Positions 40,810-53,900 of a stretch of 64,000 bases of DNA are shown here, piece after piece. The number at the start of each line of letters is the position of its first letter. The stretch's first letter is position 1. The notes below the pieces were generated by a model. That model did no database searches, was not told where the DNA came from, and saw nothing but the letters and a program-made list of their open reading frames with translations. This stretch comes from an uncultured Christensenella sp. GTDB lineage: Bacteria > Bacillota_A > Clostridia > Christensenellales > Borkfalkiaceae. The DNA lies in assembly GCA_910579295.1 (NCBI GenBank), contig CAJTTC010000006.1, forward strand, positions 1 through 64,000, in the 5' to 3' direction. The translations under genes were made by a program, and so were the position numbers.

Positions 40810-40881
40810 TAATATCTATTTGTGCATAACAGCAGAGTAGTAAGAGGTGCAAAATTTGCCAAAGAAAATCGGTGGGATAAA

Positions 40882-41880
40882 ATGATTTTACTTGTGTCTA
40901 ACGAAATATATCTTATAGAGATAATTATCGCCGTAGTGGAAATTATCGGGGCAATTTTGCTTTTTGCGCTTTTAGCTTACATTATGGTACGCAACAAAAA
41001 GCTGGTTGGGCGAAGCGACGGCGATGAAAGCGCGCCGAAGAGCGACAAGGAGCCCGAGATACGTTACGTTTACGTGTCCGCTCCCCCGCCCGAAGGTACG
41101 GTGGTGTATCAGAACGCTCCCGCTCAGTACGCGCCCCCTCAGCAACAGCCTGTTTACGAGCAGCCTGCGCCCGTCTATGAGGCACAGCCGCAACAGCCTG
41201 TTTACGAGCAGCCGCCGCAGGAGTACGCGCCTCCGACCGAATTACCCCAAGAGCCTTTCGTTGCGGCGACGGATGGCGACGATGGCGACGATGACGACGG
41301 CGACGACGGCACCGAAGTGCAGGTACGTATGGAGGGCTCGGTTGCGCACTATTATTACACGAGATATAACCGTAGCTTTACGGCTAAACTTGTTTTGGGC
41401 ACTGACGACGCGAAGAGATATTATTCGGAAGTAAAGAACGCTCTTCTATCCTATAAGGGGGTAAAGAGCCGTATAAGCTGGAAATGGGACGCGTTCCGTC
41501 TAGGCAGAAAGACGCTTGCCAAGCTTAAATTCAGCGGTAAATCGGTTGCGCTGTGTCTTGCGCTCGACCCCAAGCAGTTCGAGGGAACAAAATACAGCGT
41601 AAGAGATTTGTCGGACAAGGCAACCTATGCGGACACGCCCACGATGTACAGGGTAAAGAACGAGAGGCGGCTGAAATTTGCACGCGAACTCATTGATATG
41701 GTGATGAGCGCGGAGGGCGCGCCTAAGTCGGATAGTGCGGAAGTTGTCGATTACGCCGCGCAATTCCCTAAGGAGGACAGGGACGCGCTTATGCAGCGAA
41801 ATCTGATAAAGATGTCGACGAGAGAGGAAACGCGGGAAATCCCGCCGCAACAGGAAGAGCCGCAGGGGCAGAACGGCTGA
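40882..41880 (+). CDS. Membrane-anchored protein with P/Q/Y linker and conserved C-terminal domain
   Basis: A 332-residue protein. A membrane helix at about 11-35 is followed by a Pro/Gln/Tyr/Glu linker with repeated Q-Q-P-V-Y-E-Q-P (about 65-125), an acidic D-G-D-D run (about 132-146), and a folded domain (about 155-275) with 'RYNRSFTAKLVLG', 'YYSEVKNALLSYKGVKSRISW' and 'LALDPKQFEGTKY'. I believe this last domain recurs in hypothetical proteins of Clostridia, but I cannot name it. ATG at 40882 is preferred to an upstream GTG because the hydrophobic helix begins there. The giant gene starts 92 bp later, so a role in its export or anchoring is possible but unproven. Confidence 0.75.
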   Translation: MILLVSNEIYLIEIIIAVVEIIGAILLFALLAYIMVRNKKLVGRSDGDESAPKSDKEPEIRYVYVSAPPPEGTVVYQNAPAQYAPPQQQPVYEQPAPVYEAQPQQPVYEQPPQEYAPPTELPQEPFVAATDGDDGDDDDGDDGTEVQVRMEGSVAHYYYTRYNRSFTAKLVLGTDDAKRYYSEVKNALLSYKGVKSRISWKWDAFRLGRKTLAKLKFSGKSVALCLALDPKQFEGTKYSVRDLSDKATYADTPTMYRVKNERRLKFARELIDMVMSAEGAPKSDSAEVVDYAAQFPKEDRDALMQRNLIKMSTREETREIPPQQEEPQGQNG

Positions 41881-41972
41881 CGTAAAGGAAGTCGGATAGA
41901 TACGCGCGGATATACGCATACGGAAAAATCTTTAAAAAACGCTCACCGAGAAGAATCGGAGAAGGAAGAATT

Positions 41973-44900
41973 ATGAAGACTATAAAATCCAAATTATTGG
42001 CAGTGGTATTTACGGCTTTGTTTGCAATAGCATTGGCTATCAGCGGAACGGCTTTTATCGGACGTGGCGGAGTTGCCGAAGCCGAAAGTGACGTCGTAGC
42101 GGCTTACGCGGACGAGGGCGACGGGATTGCGCCTTTGGCGGCAACGGCTTTGAAACGCCCTGTTTTCTATACCGAAAGCGGTACGAACGACGACGGAACG
42201 CCTAAGTTCACGCCTGTAGCGGGCGGCGCGTACGCCACGTCGTTTACATACAGCACTACGCAATCGCATTTCGTGCAGTTGCAGGGTTACGATCCCGCAA
42301 CTATGACTTTTGCGTTGTCAAATACGACGTATATGGCGGCGGTAGAGGACGCGACGGCTAAGACCTTAACTGTCACTTTTAAGGAGAAGACCCCCGCGAC
42401 CTTGGCGGCGTCAACCTATAAAATTACGGTCAAGCTCAAGCCCGACGAGGAGAGCGGCAAGGTTGAAAATACTTGGGACAACCTATTCGCGACCGACCAG
42501 ATTTACGAAGTGGCTTTCAATAAGCTCAGCGTAACCAACCCCGTTTTCTATAAAGTTGAAAAGCAGACTGCGGATGACGGCACAACGACGACAAAGGACG
42601 TAGCTGTCGGCTCTGAATTTATGAGCGTGCCTTATAACTATAACGACGCGTACTCGTTTAAGATTAAGGGATTTAACGCCGATTTGTTCACGTTGGGCGT
42701 TTCCAAAAGCGACGTAACGTATGCTCTGAGCGAGGACGGCACAGAGGTAAATATTACATATCCAAGAAGAGTTGCTGTTAACGACACAAGATATCTGCGC
42801 GTAACTCTGAAAGACGCCGCTTCAATGGAGTGGTCGGACGCCACTGCGGTCACGTATAAGGATTACACTATTCAGATAGAAAAAGCGGTAGTAAAAGCGC
42901 CCGAAATTATAGGGCACGACAGCGGCGCGACAAACGTAAAAACCATTACGTATACGGGCGCGGCGCAGACGGTAGTGTTCTCGCCCGCTATTTCCAACGA
43001 GCTTAAATTTACTATCGTTGCCAACGTTTCGGGAGTAACTGCAAGCGGCTCTTTCGACGCGGCGGCGGGCACGTACAAGGGATTGTTTACAAGGGCGGCT
43101 ATATATACCGTAACGGCAGCTCTCAGCGACGCGGCTAACTATATGTGGGAGGACAATGCGACCCCCAATACAACGTATACTGTAATAGTCAACAGGGCGG
43201 TAATCCAAGACGGCGCGATTACCCTCAATTACTATGAGCACGACAACGCGCGAACCACGCCTAAGAGGGTTATAACCGAGGTTACGGGCGGCGGCTCGGA
43301 ATTTTCGGATACGATAGAATATGATACCAACGATTTCTATTATTCGTTGATAGGCGTTAACAGCAGTATGATTACTGCGGGTAGCTATTCCACAAAGTAT
43401 TATCTGCGTGAAAACGGATGGGACGCCGCCAATAACCGCTATAATTTCTATGTCGACTATTCCTATAACTCCAGCTATCACGACCCCATAGGCACGCACT
43501 TTTTCCTGATTACTCCGACGACTGATTATATGTGGGAGAACGGTACGTCAGGCACTAAAACCGTAAGCATTACCGTAAACAAGAGGAGTATAGCCGTTCC
43601 TAAAATTGTCAGCGGCGATATCTCCACGGATGAGAGCATTACGGCGACGACAACGGGTATAAGGAGCAACAACGATACCGAGATTACCTACCTTTACGAC
43701 GGTACTCAAAAGAAAGTCTATCTCAATAACTATGTGGGAACAACTATACAGCACAACAGCTCTTCGCCCAATAGCAACCGTCTCGGCAATGAAGTTTATT
43801 TGGGTGAAACACACTATACTATTTGGTCAACCGACGTAGGCACTTATCAGATCTGGCTTAAACTGAGCAGTACGAGTTATTATCAGTGGGAGGATGCGGC
43901 TACAAATTCGTCCGCAACCAGAGCGTACGTTGTTCGTATCGTAACTCGGGCAATGGACAAGCTTGAAGATTACAAGCTTGTAACCTTCGGCAAGGACAAC
44001 GGTTACGCCGACGCGAACAAGCAGGAAGTTTCCCTTATACAGGACGGCTTGAATTACCGCTACGTAATGGAATATCCGCTTGTCAACCAATACTTCGCTA
44101 TAACTTCCTTCCAAGGAAATTATATAGATTATGTTCCAAACAACACAAGTATTCTCGGCTCCGGTACGTTGGCGGACAGCAATTCTGCGTTACGTTTTTA
44201 CGTTACCACGGCGGCAACCGTAACCACTTATAACATTGCGCTTACGCCTAAAACGGGCTACGGCTGGTCGGACGGAACTAACGGCACGAGATATCTGTAC
44301 ATTCAGGTAACAAAGCATAACGTTGAAATCCCCGATATCTGTAACGGCGTATGGTTCGACGCTTCGGCTAACGACGGTAAAGGCGTTTACAGAGACCAGG
44401 ATAACAACATAGTTACCGACGTGACGCGCAAGGGCGTCATAAGCAAGTACGGCGACGTTGATTATTATAATATGATAACCTACGAATATACGGGCGGTAA
44501 CGTATTTCTGCATCTCCCGTGGACGGTAGAGGACGGAGTTCCCTTATTCAGATTTAACGACGCATTCTACAACAACAGCACAAGCTACGGGCTTTCCTCT
44601 TATGACGAAAATAGCAGCGGTAACGGCGTAATCCGTCTGTGGCAGTCCGCGGTAAGAACGGGCGATAACTCGGCTTCCATAAGAATAAAGCTCCCCGACG
44701 TCAACAGATATCAGTGGGTAGGCGGTTCTACGGGCGTTATCAGATATTATCTGGAAATAACGAGGAGGCAGATAACGGGCGACCACGAGCTGTTGTATTT
44801 CGGTTCGGATTCAACCCGTGCGGACGGCAACAAACAGGTGGTTATCGATAAATCGCAAGCCACAAGCACGCTTAATTACATCTATCACATACCTTTTAGC

Positions 44901-47900
44901 ACGACGGCTCAGTATTTTGCGGTAACCGACATTGAAAACGCGAATTACGTCACGCTTTCCGTCAACAATGCGACTTATATACAAAATCAAGGTGTAGACG
45001 GTACAAGACATTACGCTATGTTCTACATAGTAGGTAACGTCAATCCTTTTACGTGCGTTTACACGCTTACTCCGAAGTCAAACTACTGTTGGGAGGACGG
45101 TTCGACTTCTGCAAGAACGGTTACGATAGTCGTCGATAAGGTAAAGGTAGAGGTGCCAAAAATTGCCAACACCGACGAGCCGGAGTACAAGCTTGCCACG
45201 ATAGACAGCACTACGACGGCAAACACCACGGTGGTAAGCTATACGTACGACGGTGCAAATCACCCTATATGGGTAAGTGGCTATCAGACGACTGCGATAA
45301 TAACGGCTACGTTCGCATACGGCGCGGCGGAAGGAACTACGGGCACTGGAATGAGTTCGGCTCACAACGCCGGTGCGGCTGTCGGAATGTACTATTGGTA
45401 CGCTAAAAACGCAGGTACTTACACCTATACGTTTACTCTTGCAAACACAAGCAGATACGAGTGGGAGGACGCCGCCGAAGGCGGTGCCGCCGCAAGAGTG
45501 TTTACTCTGAAAATTAACAGAAAGAGAATAAACGCCGTAGACCACAATTTAAACTATTACGGTAGCGATACAACCTATAACGTAAACAATAAGCAGACGG
45601 TAGTTGCGAGTCAGCTTACCTCAACTGTCGCTTATGCTACAAGTTATATGGGTTACGGCTACTATAATTTCTCTATAGACGGCTTGTACGACACGACCCT
45701 TGCCGAGGCACAGGTGTCGGTAAACATACCTGCTAACTCGCCTCAGAATTATAACAGCAGCTTTATGCAGAACGTCGGCGCTAACGGTACGACGGGCGAA
45801 TGGCGTTTCAGAATTTATCAATATTCGGATACGGGCTACGGCAGTATCATAAGGACGTGTTATATTTATTTCACGCCCACGGCTAACTACGTATGGGACG
45901 ACAGCGCCACCTTCGAGGCAAGAACGATATCCATTCAGATTACCAAGCGCGTCATTGACGTTCCCACTATGTTTGCGCTTGACGGCGACGAAACCGACGA
46001 CGACGGCAACGTAACGAACGGCTACGGAGCGACCTACGACGAAACGACGCGCACTGCAACCTTCACCTATCAGGAAGGCGCTCCCGTAGGTATGACGATA
46101 AAGGCAAACAAGGACCATTTCTCTTACATCAGCAGAACCGTAACGAACAACCCTACAATCGTAGCCGACGCTACTTCGGGCACTTATACGTTCAGAGCGG
46201 CGGCAACAAATACCTATACGCTCAGTTTCTCGGTTTCCAACGGCACTTTCTACGAGTGGAACGACGCTACCAAGACGGGTACGAGGGTATTCTCGTTGGT
46301 AATTACGCGCGCAAAGGCAACAATACCTACGCTCATCTACACCGATACGGGTTACGCTTCTGCGCCTGTCGAAACGGGCGTGACGTTTAACGAAGCCAAA
46401 ACGGAAGCTACGGTTGAATACCGTGTAAGTCCTGCGCATTACTTCAATATTCTCGGCTTTGAGCCTACACAGATGACAATCTCCGCAAGCGTCGGTAATA
46501 TGTCCGTGCCTCACAGCTATCAGTCGGGTTATGCGGGATACACGTTCTATATAAATCAAGGAGGCGGCAACTACCGCACTGGCACTATAACGTTTACGGT
46601 CAGCCCCGACGCCAACCACGAGTGGAACGTTGACGACGGCGGCGAGCTTACGGCAATCCAATTTATAGTTAAGGTAATACCTACTAAAATCGCATTGCCC
46701 GAATTTGACGGCGCGGACGCAGGTTCGAGCGGCACTATTAAAACCTTTACTTATAACGGCTCACAGCAAATCGCAACGCTGAACGGCGCAAAATCGTCGT
46801 GGTTTACAATAGCCGTAACGGGTACTACAGGCGGTACTTACGAGTGGCAGGACGCTTCTAACAGATATCTGTTCAAGGCGACCAACGCTGGCAACTATAC
46901 GCTCACCTTAACGCTTGCAGGCAACGCGCAGTGGGACGATACAAACGCTACGGGTACGCGCTCGTACAGCGTCGTAATCAACCGTATGCAAATCGAAGCG
47001 CCCAAGATAGCTTACTACGGCGAGGATTCCACCTATTTGGCGTCAAACAGGGTAAATGACTCCGATACGGGCGAAATACACATTACGACTTTGGGCAACA
47101 ACACGCGTTATCACTACCTTACGTTCGAGGGCTACACGCACGTAACAAGCACTTACTTCACGCTTGCTCAGGCGGAAAGCGGCGATTGGCAGAACGTAAC
47201 GTGGGATAATGCAAATCAGCGGGCTAAGCTCTGGCTCAGACAGTATAGCGCTGCCATAACAAGAGACGCGGGCTGGGTATTCTACCTGACGCCCACGGCA
47301 AACTATTGCTGGAAATCCGACAGCTCGACAACCGATTTTGCGCGCAAGAGCTACACCGTCTACGTTGACAAGCTGGAAATCGAAATTCCCACCGTGTTGA
47401 TTGAGGAAGGCGATGATTTCAAGAACGGCTATAAGACGGTCGTATACAACGGCACAAACCAAAGAATTTCATTCCTTAATTTTGCGACTGAGGGCATAAG
47501 TGTCTCCACAACCGCGGGAATGACGAATAGTACGACTACGGAAACAATCGGGGGAGCGGGCGAAAAGGTTACCTTGCGTAATTTCTTTGCGATAAACGCG
47601 GGCGACTATACTATTACGCTTTCCGTAACCAACGGCAACTATTACAGGTGGAAAAACAACGCCTCTAACCCCGTATATCACCTCGTCATTCAGAGAGCGC
47701 CGGTAGAAGCTCCGAAGATCTATCGCGTAATAGACGGCAATCCCGTAACTGACGAAACAAGCCCCGATTACGTAAATCAGGACACGCGCATTGCAAACGT
47801 AAGCTACAGTACGACTTCGGCTTATCAGTTTGTGCTTGAAAATTATCTCGGCAGTACTTATTATTCGGCTACTGCAAGCGCCAATTTAAAAACGGCGCTT

Positions 47901-50900
47901 ACGGGTACTGACTATTTCCTCAACCTTGCCGCAGGCGTAACCCGCGGTGACTATACTCTTACGCTTACACTAAATGCAAACTATCAGTGGAAGGGAGAGG
48001 GCACTGACGCAAAGGTTTACACGATAACCATAGACCGAATTGTAGTTTCACGGCTCGGCGTCTATAACGCTACAACGGGCGAGATTATTGCAAGTTCGAG
48101 CGGTATTACGTATTCGTCGCCGTACACGGGAGCAAGCCAGAATATCGTATTTGTTCCCACCGTATCTACCGAAAACGAATACTATAAAAATTTCAGCCCC
48201 GACGTGTTAAGGGTTTATAACACATATTACAATAATTCAAGTTACATATTGTCGGTAAATGCGGGCAGTAATATCACGTTAAAGCTTTCCGACGACAGCT
48301 CCGTAGCAGTTAAGTCGGCTTATATGTCGGCAACTACGGTCGGTACTTACGATTACCGCGTCGGACTTTTAAACGATAACTATATTTGGGATGACGGCTC
48401 GAATTATACGACTTCAAGGCAGTTCCTTTTCATAATTACGCCCAAAGAAATTCCCAGACTTGAATATTGGTACGACGGCGAGTATAAATCGGACAATACC
48501 GTAATTGAAGAATACAGCAACACAACGCGTTCGGTATACGTTGTAGCTCCAAAGGGCAGTACGGCACGGCTTGACGAGTATACAGTCGGCATAAACACAA
48601 GCTATTTTGCAAGCTATATGCAGACTACGCTCGATTGCAGTGAGGCTCAGGACGGAAGCGACGTAAGACCTGCGTACGTAGTAACCGTGCAGGCTTTTGC
48701 GCCCGCGCTTCGCACTTTCACCGTAGCTTTAAGGGACGCGACCAACTACAGGTGGACGGGCGAAAGCGTAACTACCGTAAGCACGTATACGTTTACGGTT
48801 AACAAGAAGATAATAGCCGAACCGACTTTCCATTTTGTTGAAAACGCGGCAACGGAAGAAGACCCCACGGCAACCAAGGATACGCCTATAAGCAGTGGCT
48901 ATGCGGTTGAATATTCAGGCAATTATTACAGTATAAAATTTAAGGGCGCTGATAGCTTACAGGTCAATATAGGCAGTATAAACGGATTGACGCCGTTCTC
49001 GACCAACGCGTCAACGGGCGCAAGCTGGAATAACTCAACTTTGGAATGTATCCGCACGGCAAGAGACGCGGGCACTTACGGCGTAAGAGTTTCCATAAAA
49101 TATCCCGATTATTACACGTGGCCCAGCGGCGAAACGTTCAGAGATTACACCTTTACCATTAACCGTAAGCAGATTGCCGCACCCGTCTACACGTTCACGG
49201 GAGCTGCGTACAACTCTTCCGACTTTGAAGTGGTTGACGGCGATACGTTCAGTACAATTTATACAGGGGCAAACCAGTTTTTCAAGCTTGCCGTCGACGA
49301 CACCGCTTCCGTAACCTTTGTCACAGGTACGAGCAACAAGAGCTACGTGCTCAACGCAAATTCATCGCAGTGGGCGGCGTATAAATACTACTATTTCTAT
49401 CAGACAAACGTTGCAAACTATACTGTCAACGTAAACCTTACGGACAACTATTGTTGGATAGGCGGTTCAACCGACCCGTTGGTTTATTACTTCAGTATAA
49501 CGCGTAAAGAAGTTGCCGCGCCCGAATTTGACGAGCAGTGGCTCAGCGACAACGGCTTCGTATATACCTTAAACGGCGATACGCTAAGCGTAGTTTACTG
49601 CAACAAGGGCGTAACGGCTCACATCAAAGGCTATGATACCGCTTTAATGAAAAACGATTATTGGTGGCATCCCAACAATAATCAGAACAACAGCTCGTAC
49701 AGACCTACGACGAACGAAACCGACAAATGGATAGCGTTTAACAGCAACTGCATCGGAGTAAACAACGCAAGTTATCCTTATAAGATACAGATTGACCTCA
49801 AAGATACGAATAACTATCAGTGGTCCGGCGGCGGCACAACGGCTTTGGTTTATAACTTGCACATAACCAAGCAGGACGTGGTTGCGCCCAATATGTATCA
49901 AATAACCGTGCAGAACGGCGACGACGGCGACTATGAAGTTGAAAATCTTATTTCCAGCAACCAGTTGGACGTTACTTACAGCCCCGACGGTTACGATATA
50001 AGGATTAAGAACGTCGACAAAAATCAGGTTACGTTCGCGCTTGGCGCAATCAATTGGAACAACGGCTCGATAAGCGGCGTAAACCTTGAATGGGCTGACG
50101 GTAGCACGGAAGCTAATTACCACCTTGTAACCGCAGGAACGTATACTATTTACGTCAGGCTTAAAAACCCAAGCTACTTCCAGTGGTACGGTAGCACCAA
50201 CACCGACCAAAGAATTTATACGGTAGTCATTAACAGGGAAGAGCTTGCTCTGCCCACGATAGAGGGAGAAACGACCTTTACCAAGACTGTCGTATACGAC
50301 GGAACGCCCCAAACCCTCAAAATCCTCAACGCACGCGAGGGTGTAGTCACTCGTACCGCGGGTGAAAACCATACGGCGTTTACGGCGACTTGGGCGGACG
50401 GCAACGTTACGTACACGGGCGCAATCGACGTTAACACTTATTCGGTAACGCTCGGACTTGCGGCAACCAACAACGTAAATCTCAACTATATCTTTACCAA
50501 CGGCTCGCAAACGCAAAAATACACGCTTGTCATTACTCCCAAGCCCATAAACGTACCTTATATAATCAACGGCGACGGCTTGAATGATAACGGCACGGTA
50601 GACGGCACGCGCAAGACGGTTGTTTATACTGCCGACACGGCGGGAAGGTCGATGCTCGTAAGGGGCTACAACCCTACGGAAATGACGTATACGTGGAACG
50701 GTACGGGCGCGGATACTTATACCGACGAGGCTCTCAGCGAGCTTATATTAAAGGCTACGGCGCAGAACGCTACTTCTTACAGCCTTACCTTCACGGTTAC
50801 TAACAACTTCATATGGAATACGACGGGCGGCACGGATAGGGCGGCTAAAACTCTTACGCTGCAAATTACGCAAAAGCTTGTTTCCGTTCCTATTCCGACT

Positions 50901-53900
50901 GTAACCGATAACGCCGATTACGTATCCACCGTAGAAAGTAACGCTACCAGCAAAGTTATCAATCTCACGTTCAACGGCGAACAGCAGGGCTTTAACGTTA
51001 CGTTTGCGGAAAATGTCGAGCTTGCCACGTATATAAGCGGCACGGTAACTCATACCGTAGTAGACGAGGCAAGCAATCTGCACTCCTACACGGCGGTAAA
51101 CGCGGCAACGTACTACGTTCGTTTCCAAATATATAATACGACAAACTACAAGTGGGCGGACGGACAGAGCGATCCTCACAGATTTATTTACATTACTATC
51201 GCGCCCAAAACCGTATCCGTTCCCACAGTAGTGGCAAACGACGAGTATGAGGACAGCACGTCGCGCTGGACGGGCGCTTACAAGTACGTAGACTACAACA
51301 CGGGCTTCCGTTATCTTGTCATCGACGGTTACGACAGCAACCTAATCAATTACAGCAAGACGTCGTCGCTCAATCTCCTTGCAGCGCCTTCGGCTCCTGC
51401 GGAGGGCGAAGAGACGGATACGCCTAAGAAGAATTATCTCACCTTCTACGCAACGGCGGCGAATACATATACGGTAACGTTTACGCTTGCTCATTCGACC
51501 AACTATATCTGGGAAACGGGTAACAGGGACGGACAGTCCGTATATCTTGTAATCAACAAAAAGCCCGTAGCCGTTCCGAATATAGAGGGCGTAGCGGGCA
51601 ACACAAAGTCGGTTGTGTTCAACGGCGAAAATCAGTCTATGACGCTCTCGCCCTGGGACGCAAACGAAGTGTTGATGTACAGCAAGACGGGCAGTCTGAG
51701 CGTAAGCGCAACCAATCCCAACGAATTCTACGCAATGAACTATCTCAACAACACGGGATACGAGGTGCGCGTAAGGCTGACAAATTACAGCAACTACCGT
51801 TGGGCGGACAACGGCGCGGACGACAGATATTATTATCTCCGCATAACGCCGCAGGCTGTAGATCTTCCCGTTATAATCGAAGAGGACGACAAATCGACCG
51901 CAACTTACGACCACAGCAAGGGTATAAAAACGGTAACGTTCAATACATATGCGCAGTCCATAAAGGTTAGCATACCCTACGGCAAGGCAAAAGTTTTGGG
52001 TTATACGGGCGGAATGTCGCTCAAAGACGATTCCAAGTGGTCGACTACAAACGAGCTCGAGTATCAGGCGACCGACGCCAACACCTACACTATAACTTTC
52101 GCCCTTGAAAGCGCAAACTATAAGTGGAAGGACGACGTCGCGTACAACAATACCAAGACGTTGCAGTTAAAAATCAACAAGATAAGAGTGACAAGACCGA
52201 CTATCGTCTATGAGGATTTGGGCGATAACGGCACTATCGTCGGCAACACTAAGACGGTGGAGTACAACGCTCAGGCGCAGTATATGAACATAAACGCGCC
52301 TTTCGACTTCGTCACTCTCACGACTTATAACACGCCGGGTAAGGCTACCGACGACGAATGGAAGAAGAATGACGTATTAAACGTTTGGGCGACCGACGTC
52401 AATACCTACACGTTCAGATTTAATCTCAAAAACACCAATAATATGGAGTGGGATAACCAGACAAACAGCTATGTCGACATAATTTTGCGCGTCGATATCA
52501 AGAGAATGGCTATTCCCGCAATTGAGGGATACGGCTCAAATATGACGCAGACCGTAAGCTACGAAACGGACGCAAACGGTAATGCGGTTACTCAGTATAT
52601 GTATCTCACCAACATTGTCGATGAGAATATAATCAAGGTAACGGGTTATACGTCTTACAGTAACACGACCTACGGCACGTACAGACTTAATTACAGCTAC
52701 GACCAGGAAAATCAGCGCTATGTTTGCTCGGCAACGGACGTATTCTATACGACGGGTATAAACAACTATTCCATAACGCTCGGACTTGTTAACAGCAACT
52801 ATCGCTGGACGGACGGCACGACTACTGCGAGAACTTACAATTTAAGAATAGAGCGCAAGGCTATCGACCTGCCCGCATTCTACGAGGTCTCGACGGAAAA
52901 GGACGAGGATGGCAAGGATACGGAAGTGCTTTCGCCTATCAACAGCGGCAAGGCAATCTTCGAATATGACGGAAGCAAGAAAAACGTCCGTCTTGTCGGC
53001 GTGCTCAATAACATAATCAGGTACAGCGACAATTCGGTTGCCACAAGCTCCAACGGCAATAAGAACGGCGACCTGCTCGACAGCTATGACCCCAAGACCG
53101 ATACGCTCAACTACGAAGCGTCGCACGTGTATCTCAACTATTACAGCAATACGATAGATTACACGGTTACGCTTACGCTGACCAATACGAAGAACTACGT
53201 ATGGAACGACGGACAGAGCGGTACGGGCGCAAAGTATTTCTATATAAGAATTAACCGCAAGCAGATAGCTCTGCCGAGGATAGAGGGAAATACGGGTAGC
53301 AATATGTACTACCTTGACGTGCCTTTCAACAACCAGCCGCAATCGTTCACGCTCACGGGCGTAGATCAGAATTGGATGACGGCAACGTCGGCAAATCCCA
53401 CGCTCTTCCCCGTTGAGTACAAAGACGGCGATATACTTGTCGGCAATGCGGAAAAGGACGTAAGGGATAACTACGTAACTCTCGCCCTTAAAGATACGCT
53501 CAACACGACGTGGACGAGCACAAGCTGGGACGTAGGCAACAAGGCTTATCATTTAAGGGTGCAGACCGTCAAGATGGTTATGCCTTCCGTAGTCGGCAAC
53601 AATATCCAAAAGTATACCTCCGACAAATACACGTTCCAATACCGCGACGTATGGGGCGCCGAATATATGACCTATACGCTCAGCGATATAAAGAATATGT
53701 CGGCGGAGCTTGACGCGGAAAATAAAATTCTCACCGTAACCGTAGCGGCGAACGCGCCTATAACGAGCTATTACGTAACGTTTATTCTCAAAAATTACAC
53801 CAATATGCAGTGGAATACGTCAAACGCAACCTCCAACAAGTCGGTGTATATCTATTTGCAGAAGGCGCAGGTGGCGATACCCGGAATAGTCGACAACGGA

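Larger units (their letters stand above)
40458..40881. other. Intergenic region before the surface-protein pair
   Basis: 424 bp without a convincing gene. It holds the terminator at 40541-40576, a very AT-rich stretch (40580-40740) with one TATAAT (40707-40712) but no clear -35 box, and two adjacent perfect inverted repeats at 40769-40809. A GTG at 40822 is in frame with the next gene but is not preceded by a ribosome site. Confidence 0.7.
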
